Below, piece by piece: positions 1 through 8,628 of a stretch of DNA of 24,644 nt. The stretch comes from Promethearchaeota archaeon. GTDB taxonomy: Archaea; Asgardarchaeota; Lokiarchaeia; Sigyniarchaeales; Promethearchaeaceae. The notes under the pieces were generated by a model. The model saw nothing but the letters and a program-made list of their open reading frames with translations. It ran no database searches and was not told the DNA's origin. Both the position numbers and the translations under genes were made by a program. Location of the stretch: positions 1 through 24,644 of the forward strand of contig WJKO01000835.1 of assembly GCA_014729055.1 (NCBI GenBank). The letters run 5' to 3'. The first letter of the stretch is position 1, and each line of letters begins with the position of its first letter.

Positions 1-20
1 ATCAAACATAATTACTTTCG

Positions 21-869
21 TTACCACAGACTTTCTTTTAATTTATCAAATGATCTGAGTTTAATTTTTGAGATATCTTCCAAATATCGAAATTTTAACA
101 CTTCTTTTATTAAATCAATATCATAGTCAGTTACTTTTTTCTGCATAAAATGGTCTGTTAACTCACTCTTAATATCTTCTTCATATAGAACATCTTTATT
201 TTTAAGAAGATCTTGAATATACTCTACTTTCTTGATAAAATTTGTAATTCCTTGTTGAAATATTACTGCTTGCGCTTTGAAGTCCTTTGCACCCAAAGAT
301 TTCTTTAAAAGAAATTCCTCAAAGTCGAATTGATTAATAGTCCATGGTGTAGCTAACACAAACCCTTTTTCATCAATTGCGAGGAGATTTTTTATTTTGA
401 ATTTCCTATAATCTGTACGGTTCACAAATTTGAGAGGTTTTTTGGACTCAAATAATTCAGGAAATAAATTCCGGCAGACATTATTTAATAGTGTTTGGCG
501 TTTATCACTCTCTTCCTCTACAATTATAACAACGGGGATATCTAGGAATAATGCATGTAGAACATTCAGTAATGCAAAGTCTCCGATAACACTGACAATA
601 TCATTCAGATCCACATCCTCATCGAGAGTTTCTTTTTCTTTTCGCTCTACTTCTAGTTGAATATCAATTTTTTCGTAACTTCTTATACGTCCTTTTTTAT
701 CGACGAATATTACAAATTGGTGCTGATCACAAACAATTCCCCTATTAATTTGAACTTTAACTGAACCAAATTCCTTATTGTCAAATATATACGATGGTAC
801 CTTAATTTTTTTAGAATTTTCGCAGCCCTCAAATGGACATTTTACCTCTAATGTGATTTCATCTGCCAT
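21..869 (-). CDS. Hypothetical protein with putative N-terminal zinc-binding site
   Basis: A soluble 282-residue protein with no signal peptide or membrane segment. The first 75 residues look like a small beta domain with a possible metal site: C11 and C16 (CPFEGC) followed by C47 and H50 (CDQH), then a beta-rich stretch ending near residue 72. Residues 73-90 are a charged linker rich in E and D. Residues 90-180 alternate hydrophobic strands and helices, including VVIIVEEES near 113-121 and a strand ending in ATPW near 173-176. The C-terminal third is helical and charged. The first part resembles, from memory, a domain common in uncharacterised Asgard proteins, but no function can be assigned. 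The ATG is preceded by AAGGA about 16 bases upstream, which is far for an SD site. It follows the GNAT gene on the same strand after 138 bases, probably with its own promoter. Confidence 0.8.
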   Translation of the reverse strand: MADEITLEVKCPFEGCENSKKIKVPSYIFDNKEFGSVKVQINRGIVCDQHQFVIFVDKKGRIRSYEKIDIQLEVERKEKETLDEDVDLNDIVSVIGDFALLNVLHALFLDIPVVIIVEEESDKRQTLLNNVCRNLFPELFESKKPLKFVNRTDYRKFKIKNLLAIDEKGFVLATPWTINQFDFEEFLLKKSLGAKDFKAQAVIFQQGITNFIKKVEYIQDLLKNKDVLYEEDIKSELTDHFMQKKVTDYDIDLIKEVLKFRYLEDISKIKLRSFDKLKESLW

Positions 870-939
870 TGAATTTTCAGCCCAATCCTTATAATTTACT
901 TGTTTCTTTTGTTAACTTAAACTAGAAACTATTTAATTA

Positions 940-950
940 TTTTATAAAAT
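940..950 (-). promoter_or_regulatory. Candidate TATA element for the 282-residue protein gene
   Basis: On the minus strand this reads ATTTTATAAAA, close to the archaeal TATA consensus. A transcript starting about 27 bases downstream would have a leader of roughly 50 bases before the ATG at 869. The region is very AT-rich, so this is a weak call. Confidence 0.3.
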
Positions 951-990
951 CATAAAAAATCATAAAAGATTAACGAAATCATCAAAAAGC

Positions 991-1024
991 TTAATGCTTG
1001 AAATCACTTAATGTTTGAAATCAT
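991..1024. repeat. Imperfect 17-bp tandem duplication across the GNAT stop codon
   Basis: Two adjacent 17-bp units, 991-1007 and 1008-1024, match at 15 of 17 positions (TTAATGCTTGAAATCAC and TTAATGTTTGAAATCAT). The stop codon and last codons of the acetyltransferase gene lie in the second unit. The first unit, just beyond the stop, is a copy of them in another frame. Confidence 0.8.
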
Positions 1025-1721
1025 AGTACTTAACGCCAACAGGCTCGAAACCAATACCTTTAATCAATCTATAGCTCGCATAATTCTTACTATAGACCTC
1101 ACATTTCAGTTCTTTTATACCTTTTTTCTTAAAATAATCCCAACTGGCTATACCAAGAGTGGTACCAATGCCTCGTTTCTGCCACTCCGGTAGAATCCCC
1201 AATCCTGCGATAACGCCAATTTCTTTACTATCCCCCTCAAAATCGATTATAATGAAACCTGCATTAACCCCCCAAATTTTTGCTATCAATATAATCGTTT
1301 CATTGTAATCATAGATTGCTTTCATATTTTTTTGTGTCATGGGCGTATAAGGATCATTAGCCGTTAGGAAGGCGCGGTTATAAAGATCAACTAATAAGGA
1401 AATATCCTCAGAAGTTGCTTCACGAATATCAATATGTTGTGCTATTTTTGTTTGCAATTGTTCTTCAAACTCTTTTGTTATCTGGTCTCCATCGAGTTTC
1501 ATCTGAATATATGGATATCCTTCTTTAACCTCCCCAAATTGAGAAATATCAAGAACATCTTCTTTTTCTTTGGGTTTTTCTTTATTCTCTTTGTTGTGTT
1601 TTAAATGGTTTGAAGCATTTTCCTCTTTTTTATCCTCTATACTATAAGAAGGGATAGAAAACCATCTCATTATTTGCATTTTTTTTAAAGAGGATTTTTC
1701 CTTTTCGCCATTTCTACCCAA
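1008..1721 (-). CDS. GNAT-family N-acetyltransferase with N-terminal extension
   Basis: The C-terminal half (about residues 97-237) is a GNAT domain that would transfer an acetyl group from acetyl-CoA to an amine. The pyrophosphate-binding motif is QKRGIG at 181-186, after the expected strand GVIAGLGILPEW. Motif B follows at 210-225 (YSKNYASYRLIKGIGF), with the usual Tyr/Asn and GF ending. The substrate cannot be read from the sequence. The first 96 residues are unusual: a basic start, a low-complexity K/E/N-rich linker (about 28-55), then a short structured piece. The first ATG has no clear SD; internal Met15 and Met18 are possible starts. The gene is divergent from the 1626-residue surface protein gene. 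Its C-terminal codons lie in a short tandem duplication. The GNAT call is firm; the start is less so. Confidence 0.88.
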   Translation of the reverse strand: MGRNGEKEKSSLKKMQIMRWFSIPSYSIEDKKEENASNHLKHNKENKEKPKEKEDVLDISQFGEVKEGYPYIQMKLDGDQITKEFEEQLQTKIAQHIDIREATSEDISLLVDLYNRAFLTANDPYTPMTQKNMKAIYDYNETIILIAKIWGVNAGFIIIDFEGDSKEIGVIAGLGILPEWQKRGIGTTLGIASWDYFKKKGIKELKCEVYSKNYASYRLIKGIGFEPVGVKYYDFKH

Positions 1722-1760
1722 TTTTTATTCACTAAAGCAATTAAGTAGTGAGAGAAAATA

Positions 1761-1783
1761 AAAATTTTTGAATCAAAAATTTT
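1761..1783. promoter_or_regulatory. AT-rich perfect inverted repeat in a divergent promoter region
   Basis: Two 10-base arms, AAAATTTTTG and CAAAAATTTT, flank a three-base centre (AAT). The element lies 40 bases upstream of the GNAT start, in the 220-base region shared with the divergent surface protein gene. It could be an operator, but almost all pairs are A-T, so chance is a real alternative. Confidence 0.3.
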
Positions 1784-1925
1784 AAAAATAGAAAAAAGCA
1801 TGAGGGTCGTTAAAAAAAGAATTCATAAGATCTAGAAAAAATCTCTTTATCTAAGTCAAATTTTAAATTATTCCATAGAAATAGTCTAAATTAATTAATT
1901 ATGAATTTAAATCACAATCAATTAT

Positions 1926-1932
1926 AAGGAGA
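1926..1932 (+). promoter_or_regulatory. Strong Shine-Dalgarno site of the 1626-residue protein
   Basis: AAGGAGA lies nine bases before the ATG at 1942. This fixes the start and shows that SD-led initiation is used in this genome. Confidence 0.75.
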
Positions 1933-1941
1933 AATATAACT

Positions 1942-4900
1942 ATGACTCGCAAATTAAAGAAATTGCTCTATACTATGAGTATTCTTTGTTTTCTAATGTC
2001 CTCTTCTATATTATTGGGGAGTTCAACGGATTTATTATCAAATGTAGATAAACCAGAAAATTTAACGGAACCATATTCTTCTGATATTAATACCGTAAAT
2101 AAGTTCTATATCAATGGAACCGAGATATTTGAAGAAGGAACTTGGCATTTTTTCTTGAATGAATCTCTTGAATTAGCAATAGATGTAACGGCGGATGTTG
2201 ATGATGCATACTTCTGGTATCAATATTCAACGGGCGGTACAGAATATAATAGTTCATCTTTATCTTCAGGAACTTCCCACGATTATAATCAATCATTCTA
2301 TTTTGATGGGAATACACAAACGGGATTGTATAATGCACAAATTATTCTGAAGAATACGAGTGGTTCATTCCAGAATTATTCGTTCTATTTTGATATTGCT
2401 GATCCCGAACCAGTAATTTACGCTGTGTATTTAAGAGATGTAACCTGGAAAAATACATGGACTAGAATATATGAAGGACAAAGATGGTATACTTATCGAG
2501 ATACTACGTTAGAAATTGGAGCAAAAGTTGGAAATATGGATGATATTACCTCAATTTCCTCAGTAGAACTTGTATATGAAGATGGAAATAATACGATTTA
2601 TGATAGCATTTCAATGACAAAGGGAACAGAAGAGACCTTTAGAGATGTCCCCGTATATAATTATAATACAAGCGGTGGAATCGAAACAGATTTTAATGCT
2701 GGTTCAGAGCGTAATAGGTGGATACCTGGCGACGCATATGATGCAAATATAACAGCGACAGATGTTAACGGGGGAGAATGGGTTTTTCCATTTAAAATTG
2801 AAATATTGAATAGAGCACCAAAGATAACAGAGTTTGAAGTTACTGGTGCAAATATCCCAACACCAAGCTCTAATGGAGATATTGTTACCGTGACCGTAAA
2901 CGTATCAGATCTCGAAGATGATGTCGTTTATCAAGCAGATAATACAATTAATGTGGAAAATACACTGGGTCCTGCAAGCTATGGAATTGACGAGGAAGGT
3001 GTCAATATCGATTGGATTACGCCTGGTCCATATTTAGAACAAATACAATATGTAAATCAGCTTGGTCATCAAGTAGAGATCGATCAAAACGGTGCTTATT
3101 GGGTTAACTTAACCGTAGGAGAATTTTATGAAAAACATATAACAAGTTGGAACATCGGTATATCTTACTGGACAAACAGCTCAAATGCTTTAGAATTATG
3201 GATGCTAAATGAAACAGCTTTAGGCGGGAATGGGACTTGGTATAAAACAGGTCATACCTTTACCGGTTCTGATTCTGGACCTAGCTGGCAACACGATCTA
3301 GTAATATTTCCGAGCGGTTCTGACCCAGATGTTGACTTAGAAGAATTCTGCACTGAACGATATGGTCACCAAGTTAGATTAAAAATAAACAAAACATCAG
3401 CTGGAGCAATAAATTTTACGCTTGATTCAATTAATGTTACATATAAGTGTGATCGGCGTTATTCTGTAACAAAATTAGAATTGCTTGTTTGGGGACCGCG
3501 AGATTCTCTAAATGAATTTGAAATTATTGATATATCAGATTTCTGGGATACAGACTGGGCATTAGGGAATCGATGGAGTTACGAATATAATCTCACAGAA
3601 ACAATAAATGGAACATATACGTTTGTCGTTAGAGCATATGATTGGGGTTCTCTCATAACCGATAATATTCAAGATGTGAGATTCATTAATTTTCCATTAA
3701 ATTCTCGCGGAAGGGTAGAAGCTTCATATTTAGTTAATTATGGTGTGCCCAGAGGTAAAATTAACAATATTACAGAATCTGGGGTTCAAGTCGCAAATAG
3801 AGATGCATTGGATCCTGACTCTTCCGCTACAGTGACCATAACCGTCAGCGATACTACAGATGATACTCACGCATTAAAATATTACAATAACACTGTTCGA
3901 CCTCAGATCTTATATCAACAGAATGGTTCTGTGTATTATACTGTGGGTACGAATAATTTCACACAAGTAGAATTAAGTCAGTTGAGTGGCGATGGGAATT
4001 ATATGAATGAAAATGGCAACAATACACTAAATGTTACCATGACACAAGAATCCCAACAATCCTTGATTTTCGAATACAGACTTAGTGAATTCCCTTGGTT
4101 GGGAGAAGATAATATAACGGGATTAAAGCCACACTGGAACTGGTTCTTCGATAAAGATCCAAATATGGCATTTAGTGCTATAAGAATCTCATTCTGGAAT
4201 TGGTCTGCTTCTGATTGGACATCGACAGTCTGGCAAAACTCTTCTGGCGATCCATTTAGTCCAGTGCCAGAAGATAATAATGTTACAGGAAGAGTCTATA
4301 GTGCGCAAAGCTGGTTGACTGATACAGATTCTATAAAAGATATCGTAAATGAAACATACAGTAACAAAGTCTTGGTTCGTTTCGAAATTATTAATCCATC
4401 AGATTATCAATACAACCTTAATGCATGTATTGCCTATCAAGCACTGGAAATAAGATATGATAACTATTTCACAGCAGATGCGGTTGTTTTCTCAGAAGAT
4501 ACGGGTACGAACACTTATGCCATGGCAGATATTGGTCACACCGGGACAACCAAACAATGGCAAGTAAACATTCCTGTCAATGAAGCTCTACCTAACGACT
4601 ATATGATAGTATTTTTTCTACAAAATGGGAATTCAACGGCAAGAATTTTTGCAGGAAGATATCAGTCTTATGATACTGGAGCATCATACAAATATGTTGT
4701 TCAAACGGGATATGATGAAGAAGAATGGTGGGTTATGAATCAAACAATGTCAGTTCGACCGAGAACATTAAGCTCATCAGTCAATCTTGGAAATTCATAT
4801 GTTAAAAGGACAAGCGATCTATTTCAAGTAAATGGTACGCTCTCAAGTGAAGCACAGATCGCAGCAGGAAATTACTCATCATTTGAAATCCAAATGCGGA

Positions 4901-6822
4901 GAGGTGGAGATCAATTAATTTCAAATTGGCTATATTACCCGCAAGTGGGAATTAATTTTGATTATCAATACACAACGGGATTTTGGAATCTCTCAAAAAC
5001 TTTTACAGATGTAATATCCGCAGGTCGCTATTATTACAGACTCTTATTAACAACAAATGATGATAATGTATACGCTACTGAATGGGAAGATGTTAGAATT
5101 TTGAATTATCAACCGAATGTACAAGACTATGTGGTTGATGCTGGTACTGACTACTATCGAGAAAATACGGAATTCGATTTTGAAATGCAGATTAGAGAAA
5201 CAGAAACAAACGTAAATGACTTGACTCTTGAATTCGTATTACCTTGTTTAGATAGAACTAATGATAATAATCCGTTCCTATGGAAAAAACAGATATCCGA
5301 CCCAACCGTAGAAGATCAAGGAGATGGTGTATATAATATCTCTGGTAGTTTCAAATTTAGTAAAGATATACATATTGGCGATTATGACAATATTTATTTC
5401 AGTATTACCGATGACGACGCAATATGGCCGCAAACTGGAGCATTAAGAATTCCTAAATCCATCACAATTCTAAATAATGCACCTCAAATCGTAACATCAT
5501 TATCTTCAAATGTTACAAACGATGATATATATCGCGATAAGACGGTAAATCTCTATTGGAATTACTCTGACGTAGATGACCCTTATCCTTTAGACAATTT
5601 TACTTTCTCAGTGTTTAATATAGAAGACCCAGACAGCAGCATAACGGGTCTAAATACGGGGGACATTGTCTATGATCCATTGCCAGACAAGATGTTGTTT
5701 GGTTATAATTACACATTCGGAAAAACTGCAATTCTCGGTACATATACATTTACCATTGAAGTCGAGGATCCCGATGGCGCAAATGTTTTACAGACGATAG
5801 ATATAGATGTATTAAATAATTTACCCGTCGTGACAGAAATAATAATTGAAAATCTTGAAACGGGCCAGTATGCTACTTTAAATCAAGATGGTAACATTTC
5901 TCAATTCTGGATAAAACGAAATACTCAGCAATTTAAACTCACGGTGAACCTTTCTGACGTTGAAGATTCATATCTTGGTGATAACCAGATTAATAAAGTA
6001 TATTATGAAATTCGCCATGAATACTCCGTAGCAACTTCTGGTGATCCATGGACTAGTTCAATTTCATGGGATACTAATTTGACAATATTAAAAGACGCTG
6101 GTGAGAACGGTAATGGAATTGAAACTTGGACTGGTACTTATTCGCTACCAGTTGACACAGAATTCTATTCAGGACCATGTTATCTAAGAATTTATATGGT
6201 TGATGGAGATGATGATAGCGGAGTTAGCGGAGATACGTTATTTTTAGTTAATAATAGTGCCCCTAAATTTGGAGCAACACCATATCAGATTAAGATTGAA
6301 GGTGTAACTGATGCAACAGAGGTTATTCGAGGACAAGACATTAAGATTTGGGTGAATGCTGAAGATGACGACTACGACCCTGAAGATACCGATAATGGAC
6401 TGTATATTAGTAAAATTGACTATCGATACAAAATAACTCGTGGAGCCTGGCATAGAACTGTAAGCGTAACAGTCAATGATGGAGAGTGGAATGTAGATTC
6501 AAGTGGTTCCATTATACTCACACTGAAGACTGACGATGATAATAATGAAATACCAGAGAATCCCGATGGATCTCCTATGAATATAACAATACTCAGCATT
6601 ACCATATATGATAACGATGTCGGATATATTGAAGACATAGACTTAACTGGTGATGATAGAGCGACACTGACTGAAATAAATTATCAAATAGCATTTATTG
6701 AACCAGATAAGCCATTCCCAATTTGGCTAATATTCGTAATTATCGGGGCGGCTGTTGGTGGTGTCGTGTTCTTCATTTGGTATTACAAAAAGTATTTCAG
6801 TTACAAGAAGTATATGGATTAA
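1942..6822 (+). CDS. Giant surface protein with Ig/PKD-like repeats and C-terminal membrane anchor
   Basis: A 1626-residue exported protein. Residues 1-28 are a signal peptide: basic MTRKLKK, then a hydrophobic core. A single membrane helix at about 1594-1614 is followed by a short basic tail (YYKKYFSYKKYMD), so almost the whole chain should face outside. The ectodomain is a series of beta-sandwich modules. Their boundaries are marked by a recurring linker of the type I/V-L-N-N-x-P: ILNRAP at 288-293, ILNYQP at 1053-1058, ILNNAP at 1176-1181, VLNNLP at 1290-1295 and LVNNSAP at 1435-1441. Most are followed within 30-50 residues by an acidic stretch such as SDLEDD, SDVDDP or SDVEDS, a pattern typical of PKD/cadherin-like folds that may bind calcium. 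N-x-S/T sequons are very frequent, pointing to heavy glycosylation. No catalytic motif was seen. A structural, adhesive or S-layer-like role is inferred. Confidence 0.88.
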   Translation: MTRKLKKLLYTMSILCFLMSSSILLGSSTDLLSNVDKPENLTEPYSSDINTVNKFYINGTEIFEEGTWHFFLNESLELAIDVTADVDDAYFWYQYSTGGTEYNSSSLSSGTSHDYNQSFYFDGNTQTGLYNAQIILKNTSGSFQNYSFYFDIADPEPVIYAVYLRDVTWKNTWTRIYEGQRWYTYRDTTLEIGAKVGNMDDITSISSVELVYEDGNNTIYDSISMTKGTEETFRDVPVYNYNTSGGIETDFNAGSERNRWIPGDAYDANITATDVNGGEWVFPFKIEILNRAPKITEFEVTGANIPTPSSNGDIVTVTVNVSDLEDDVVYQADNTINVENTLGPASYGIDEEGVNIDWITPGPYLEQIQYVNQLGHQVEIDQNGAYWVNLTVGEFYEKHITSWNIGISYWTNSSNALELWMLNETALGGNGTWYKTGHTFTGSDSGPSWQHDLVIFPSGSDPDVDLEEFCTERYGHQVRLKINKTSAGAINFTLDSINVTYKCDRRYSVTKLELLVWGPRDSLNEFEIIDISDFWDTDWALGNRWSYEYNLTETINGTYTFVVRAYDWGSLITDNIQDVRFINFPLNSRGRVEASYLVNYGVPRGKINNITESGVQVANRDALDPDSSATVTITVSDTTDDTHALKYYNNTVRPQILYQQNGSVYYTVGTNNFTQVELSQLSGDGNYMNENGNNTLNVTMTQESQQSLIFEYRLSEFPWLGEDNITGLKPHWNWFFDKDPNMAFSAIRISFWNWSASDWTSTVWQNSSGDPFSPVPEDNNVTGRVYSAQSWLTDTDSIKDIVNETYSNKVLVRFEIINPSDYQYNLNACIAYQALEIRYDNYFTADAVVFSEDTGTNTYAMADIGHTGTTKQWQVNIPVNEALPNDYMIVFFLQNGNSTARIFAGRYQSYDTGASYKYVVQTGYDEEEWWVMNQTMSVRPRTLSSSVNLGNSYVKRTSDLFQVNGTLSSEAQIAAGNYSSFEIQMRRGGDQLISNWLYYPQVGINFDYQYTTGFWNLSKTFTDVISAGRYYYRLLLTTNDDNVYATEWEDVRILNYQPNVQDYVVDAGTDYYRENTEFDFEMQIRETETNVNDLTLEFVLPCLDRTNDNNPFLWKKQISDPTVEDQGDGVYNISGSFKFSKDIHIGDYDNIYFSITDDDAIWPQTGALRIPKSITILNNAPQIVTSLSSNVTNDDIYRDKTVNLYWNYSDVDDPYPLDNFTFSVFNIEDPDSSITGLNTGDIVYDPLPDKMLFGYNYTFGKTAILGTYTFTIEVEDPDGANVLQTIDIDVLNNLPVVTEIIIENLETGQYATLNQDGNISQFWIKRNTQQFKLTVNLSDVEDSYLGDNQINKVYYEIRHEYSVATSGDPWTSSISWDTNLTILKDAGENGNGIETWTGTYSLPVDTEFYSGPCYLRIYMVDGDDDSGVSGDTLFLVNNSAPKFGATPYQIKIEGVTDATEVIRGQDIKIWVNAEDDDYDPEDTDNGLYISKIDYRYKITRGAWHRTVSVTVNDGEWNVDSSGSIILTLKTDDDNNEIPENPDGSPMNITILSITIYDNDVGYIEDIDLTGDDRATLTEINYQIAFIEPDKPFPIWLIFVIIGAAVGGVVFFIWYYKKYFSYKKYMD

Positions 6823-6839
6823 ATTCAAATATCTTTCTA

Positions 6840-6886
6840 TTTTTCGTCTCATTTTTTTTTTTGTGCTTTTTTTTATTTTTAATCTT
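6840..6886 (+). terminator. T-rich transcription terminator after the 1626-residue protein gene
   Basis: Several long T runs in the non-template strand follow the stop codon and end in TTTTTAATCTT (6876-6886). Archaeal RNA polymerase terminates at such T tracts without a hairpin. The same TTTTTAATCTT string recurs after the 1853-residue protein gene and at 15009-15055. Confidence 0.6.
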
Positions 6887-6939
6887 AATCTCTATTTCTC
6901 GTGTGATAATTATAAATAAAAGGAGTTAGATTTGAATAT

Positions 6940-7395
6940 ATGAAAGAAGAAGGTAATGATCTCAATCTTAAACATCCGCATCTTAAATATATAACCATCT
7001 CCTTCATATTCTGGATATTGATAGAATATATTACGGCATGGTCAAATCGATTGGATGAATGGATTTCTTATATACCTTGGATCTTCTTTTATTACTTCGG
7101 AATAATAGTTATATTTGACTTGATTTTTTTTAAGACCACCTTTTCATTTAAGAAAGTATTTGCAATTCTAATCTTTCTTATGTATCCTATCGAAATATTG
7201 CTATTTAGCAATACTTTAATTTTAAATATAGGTTGGTTTCTTCCACATTCAATCCAATTAGTTAGTATATGGGGTTTTTTAGTATTTGTTCCGCTCTGGA
7301 TTATTCAAAAAAGAGTAAGAGATAATTGGAAATTAGTTTTATTTTTTCTCATATGGATCCCGTTGGGTTTTGTAATGGCAGTATTCATGAGTTAA
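6940..7395 (+). CDS. Small five-helix integral membrane protein, unknown function
   Basis: A 151-residue very hydrophobic protein with about five membrane segments: roughly 16-34, 44-64, 73-91, 105-122 and 131-149. Short basic loops follow helix 2 (FKTTFSFKK) and helix 4 (QKRVRDNWK). No conserved motif was recognised and no family is proposed. AGGAG at 6921-6925 lies 14 bases before the ATG, a long spacing, so the start is probable rather than certain. It follows the surface protein gene after a T-rich terminator, and so may have its own promoter. It converges on the radical SAM gene with only 22 bases between the stop codons. The last codons and stop lie in an imperfect 20-bp tandem duplication. 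Confidence 0.75.
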   Translation: MKEEGNDLNLKHPHLKYITISFIFWILIEYITAWSNRLDEWISYIPWIFFYYFGIIVIFDLIFFKTTFSFKKVFAILIFLMYPIEILLFSNTLILNIGWFLPHSIQLVSIWGFLVFVPLWIIQKRVRDNWKLVLFFLIWIPLGFVMAVFMS

Positions 7396-7413
7396 TGGCA
7401 AGATTCATGGCTA
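7374..7413. repeat. Imperfect 20-bp tandem duplication at the stop of the five-helix protein gene
   Basis: Units 7374-7393 (AATGGCAGTATTCATGAGTT) and 7394-7413 (AATGGCAAGATTCATGGCTA) match at about 15 of 20 positions. The stop codon TAA (7393-7395) straddles the junction. The second unit would encode MARFMA in a shifted frame, an echo of the protein's MAVFMS ending. Confidence 0.65.
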
Positions 7414-7417
7414 TATT

Positions 7418-8512
7418 CTATGACAGAAATCCGTTTCTCATTCTATATTTTCCAATAACTTGAGTATCAGCACCGCATTTGGGGCATTTATTGTCTTCTG
7501 TCAAATTTACTTGTTTGATTCGATAACCATATCTTTCAATTAATAAGTTATTGCAATTCGGACAAAATGTATCGTTACCCTTGGAAGCCCTTAAATTTCC
7601 TATGTAGATATATTTTAATCCTTCCTCTTCTGCAATATCATATGCTTTTTCCAATGTGGTTGCGGGAGTTCTTCCGTGATTAGTAAGTTTATAATCAGGA
7701 TGGTATGCTGAAAAATGAATCGGTGTTAATCCCCCCATATTCTCATGAATCCATTTACACATATCTCTTATTTCACTGGCATCGTCGTTTTCTTCGGGGA
7801 TAATTAAGTTAGTTAATTCAATGTGTAATCCATGTTCTTTCCAATATATAGCGGTATCTAAAACAGGTTGAAGTTTCGGCACACTGATAATTTTTTTATA
7901 GAATTTATCAGTAAATGCTTTGATATCAATATTCGCAGCATCCATTACTTTCACAATTTCCTCTGAAGCTTCTGGGGTGGAGTATCCATTTGTTACAAGC
8001 ACATTTTTTATACCGTCTTTTTTTGCTAATTTAGCAACGTCTATTATATATTCATGCCAAATTAATGGTTCGTTGTAGGTATAGGCAATTAAATTACAGT
8101 CTGCATTCTTAACCTTTTTAACCAATTGCTCCGGGCTCATCTCAACTAATGAATAGTTACGACCACGATACCCACCGTCTTCACATATTGCTTTAGATCC
8201 TTCTTCATTCGGATAGCACTGGGAAATAGACCAATTCTGGCAATGCTTACATCTAAAATTACATCCAATGGTTGCAACAGAATATATAGAATATCCAGGC
8301 CAGAAATTATACAATGGTTTCTTTTCTATCGGATCAATTGAACCTTTTGATATTAAAGAACCATAAACTAGTGTATAAAGCGTTCCGTTAATATTTTTTC
8401 TTGTCGTACAAAAGCCCCGTTGACCTTCTTTTATAATACATCTATGGGCACATACATTACACTTAACCTTCTTTTTATCCAACTTCTCGTATAATCTTGC
8501 TTCTTTCTTCAT
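7418..8512 (-). CDS. amrS: AmmeMemoRadiSam system radical SAM enzyme (AmrS-like)
   Basis: A 364-residue radical SAM protein. The iron-sulfur cluster motif C-x3-C-x2-C is C84, C88 and C91 (GCNFRCKHCQN). An N-terminal cysteine set (C18, C21, C25, C35; CNVCAHRC then GFC) and the following KGSIDPIEKKPLYNFWPG segment are hallmarks of the subfamily named AmmeMemoRadiSam, related to pyruvate formate-lyase activases. A C-terminal zinc ribbon has two pairs, C317/C320 and C343/C346. These enzymes cleave S-adenosylmethionine to a 5'-deoxyadenosyl radical; the substrate of this subfamily is not settled to my knowledge. Its usual partners, an AMMECR1 protein and a MEMO dioxygenase-like protein, are not in this window. 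The gene is divergent from the alpha-mannosidase gene and converges on the five-helix protein gene. It starts with ATG without a clear SD. Confidence 0.92.
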   Translation of the reverse strand: MKKEARLYEKLDKKKVKCNVCAHRCIIKEGQRGFCTTRKNINGTLYTLVYGSLISKGSIDPIEKKPLYNFWPGYSIYSVATIGCNFRCKHCQNWSISQCYPNEEGSKAICEDGGYRGRNYSLVEMSPEQLVKKVKNADCNLIAYTYNEPLIWHEYIIDVAKLAKKDGIKNVLVTNGYSTPEASEEIVKVMDAANIDIKAFTDKFYKKIISVPKLQPVLDTAIYWKEHGLHIELTNLIIPEENDDASEIRDMCKWIHENMGGLTPIHFSAYHPDYKLTNHGRTPATTLEKAYDIAEEEGLKYIYIGNLRASKGNDTFCPNCNNLLIERYGYRIKQVNLTEDNKCPKCGADTQVIGKYRMRNGFLS

Positions 8513-8587
8513 AAAAATTCGCCAAAATTTTTTATTTTAGCTCGTATTGGTAAGATCAGAATTCTCAAATAAAATGAAAGTCTATGG

Positions 8588-8600
8588 ATTTAAATATTTA
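8588..8600 (+). promoter_or_regulatory. TATA box of the alpha-mannosidase gene
   Basis: ATTTAAATATTTA lies 29-41 bases before the ATG at 8629. Archaeal transcription starts about 25-27 bases after the TATA centre, so the transcript would begin within a few bases of the start codon. No SD is present, which fits a leaderless or near-leaderless mRNA. Confidence 0.55.
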
Positions 8601-8628
8601 CTGACTTTTAGGGATCCCGAAAAATAAG

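Noticed and set aside
6723..6929. 68-codon plus-strand frame overlapping the end of the 1626-residue protein gene
   Set aside because: It begins inside the membrane-anchor codons of the real gene and its hydrophobic tail is just the translated T-rich terminator. It has no SD of its own.
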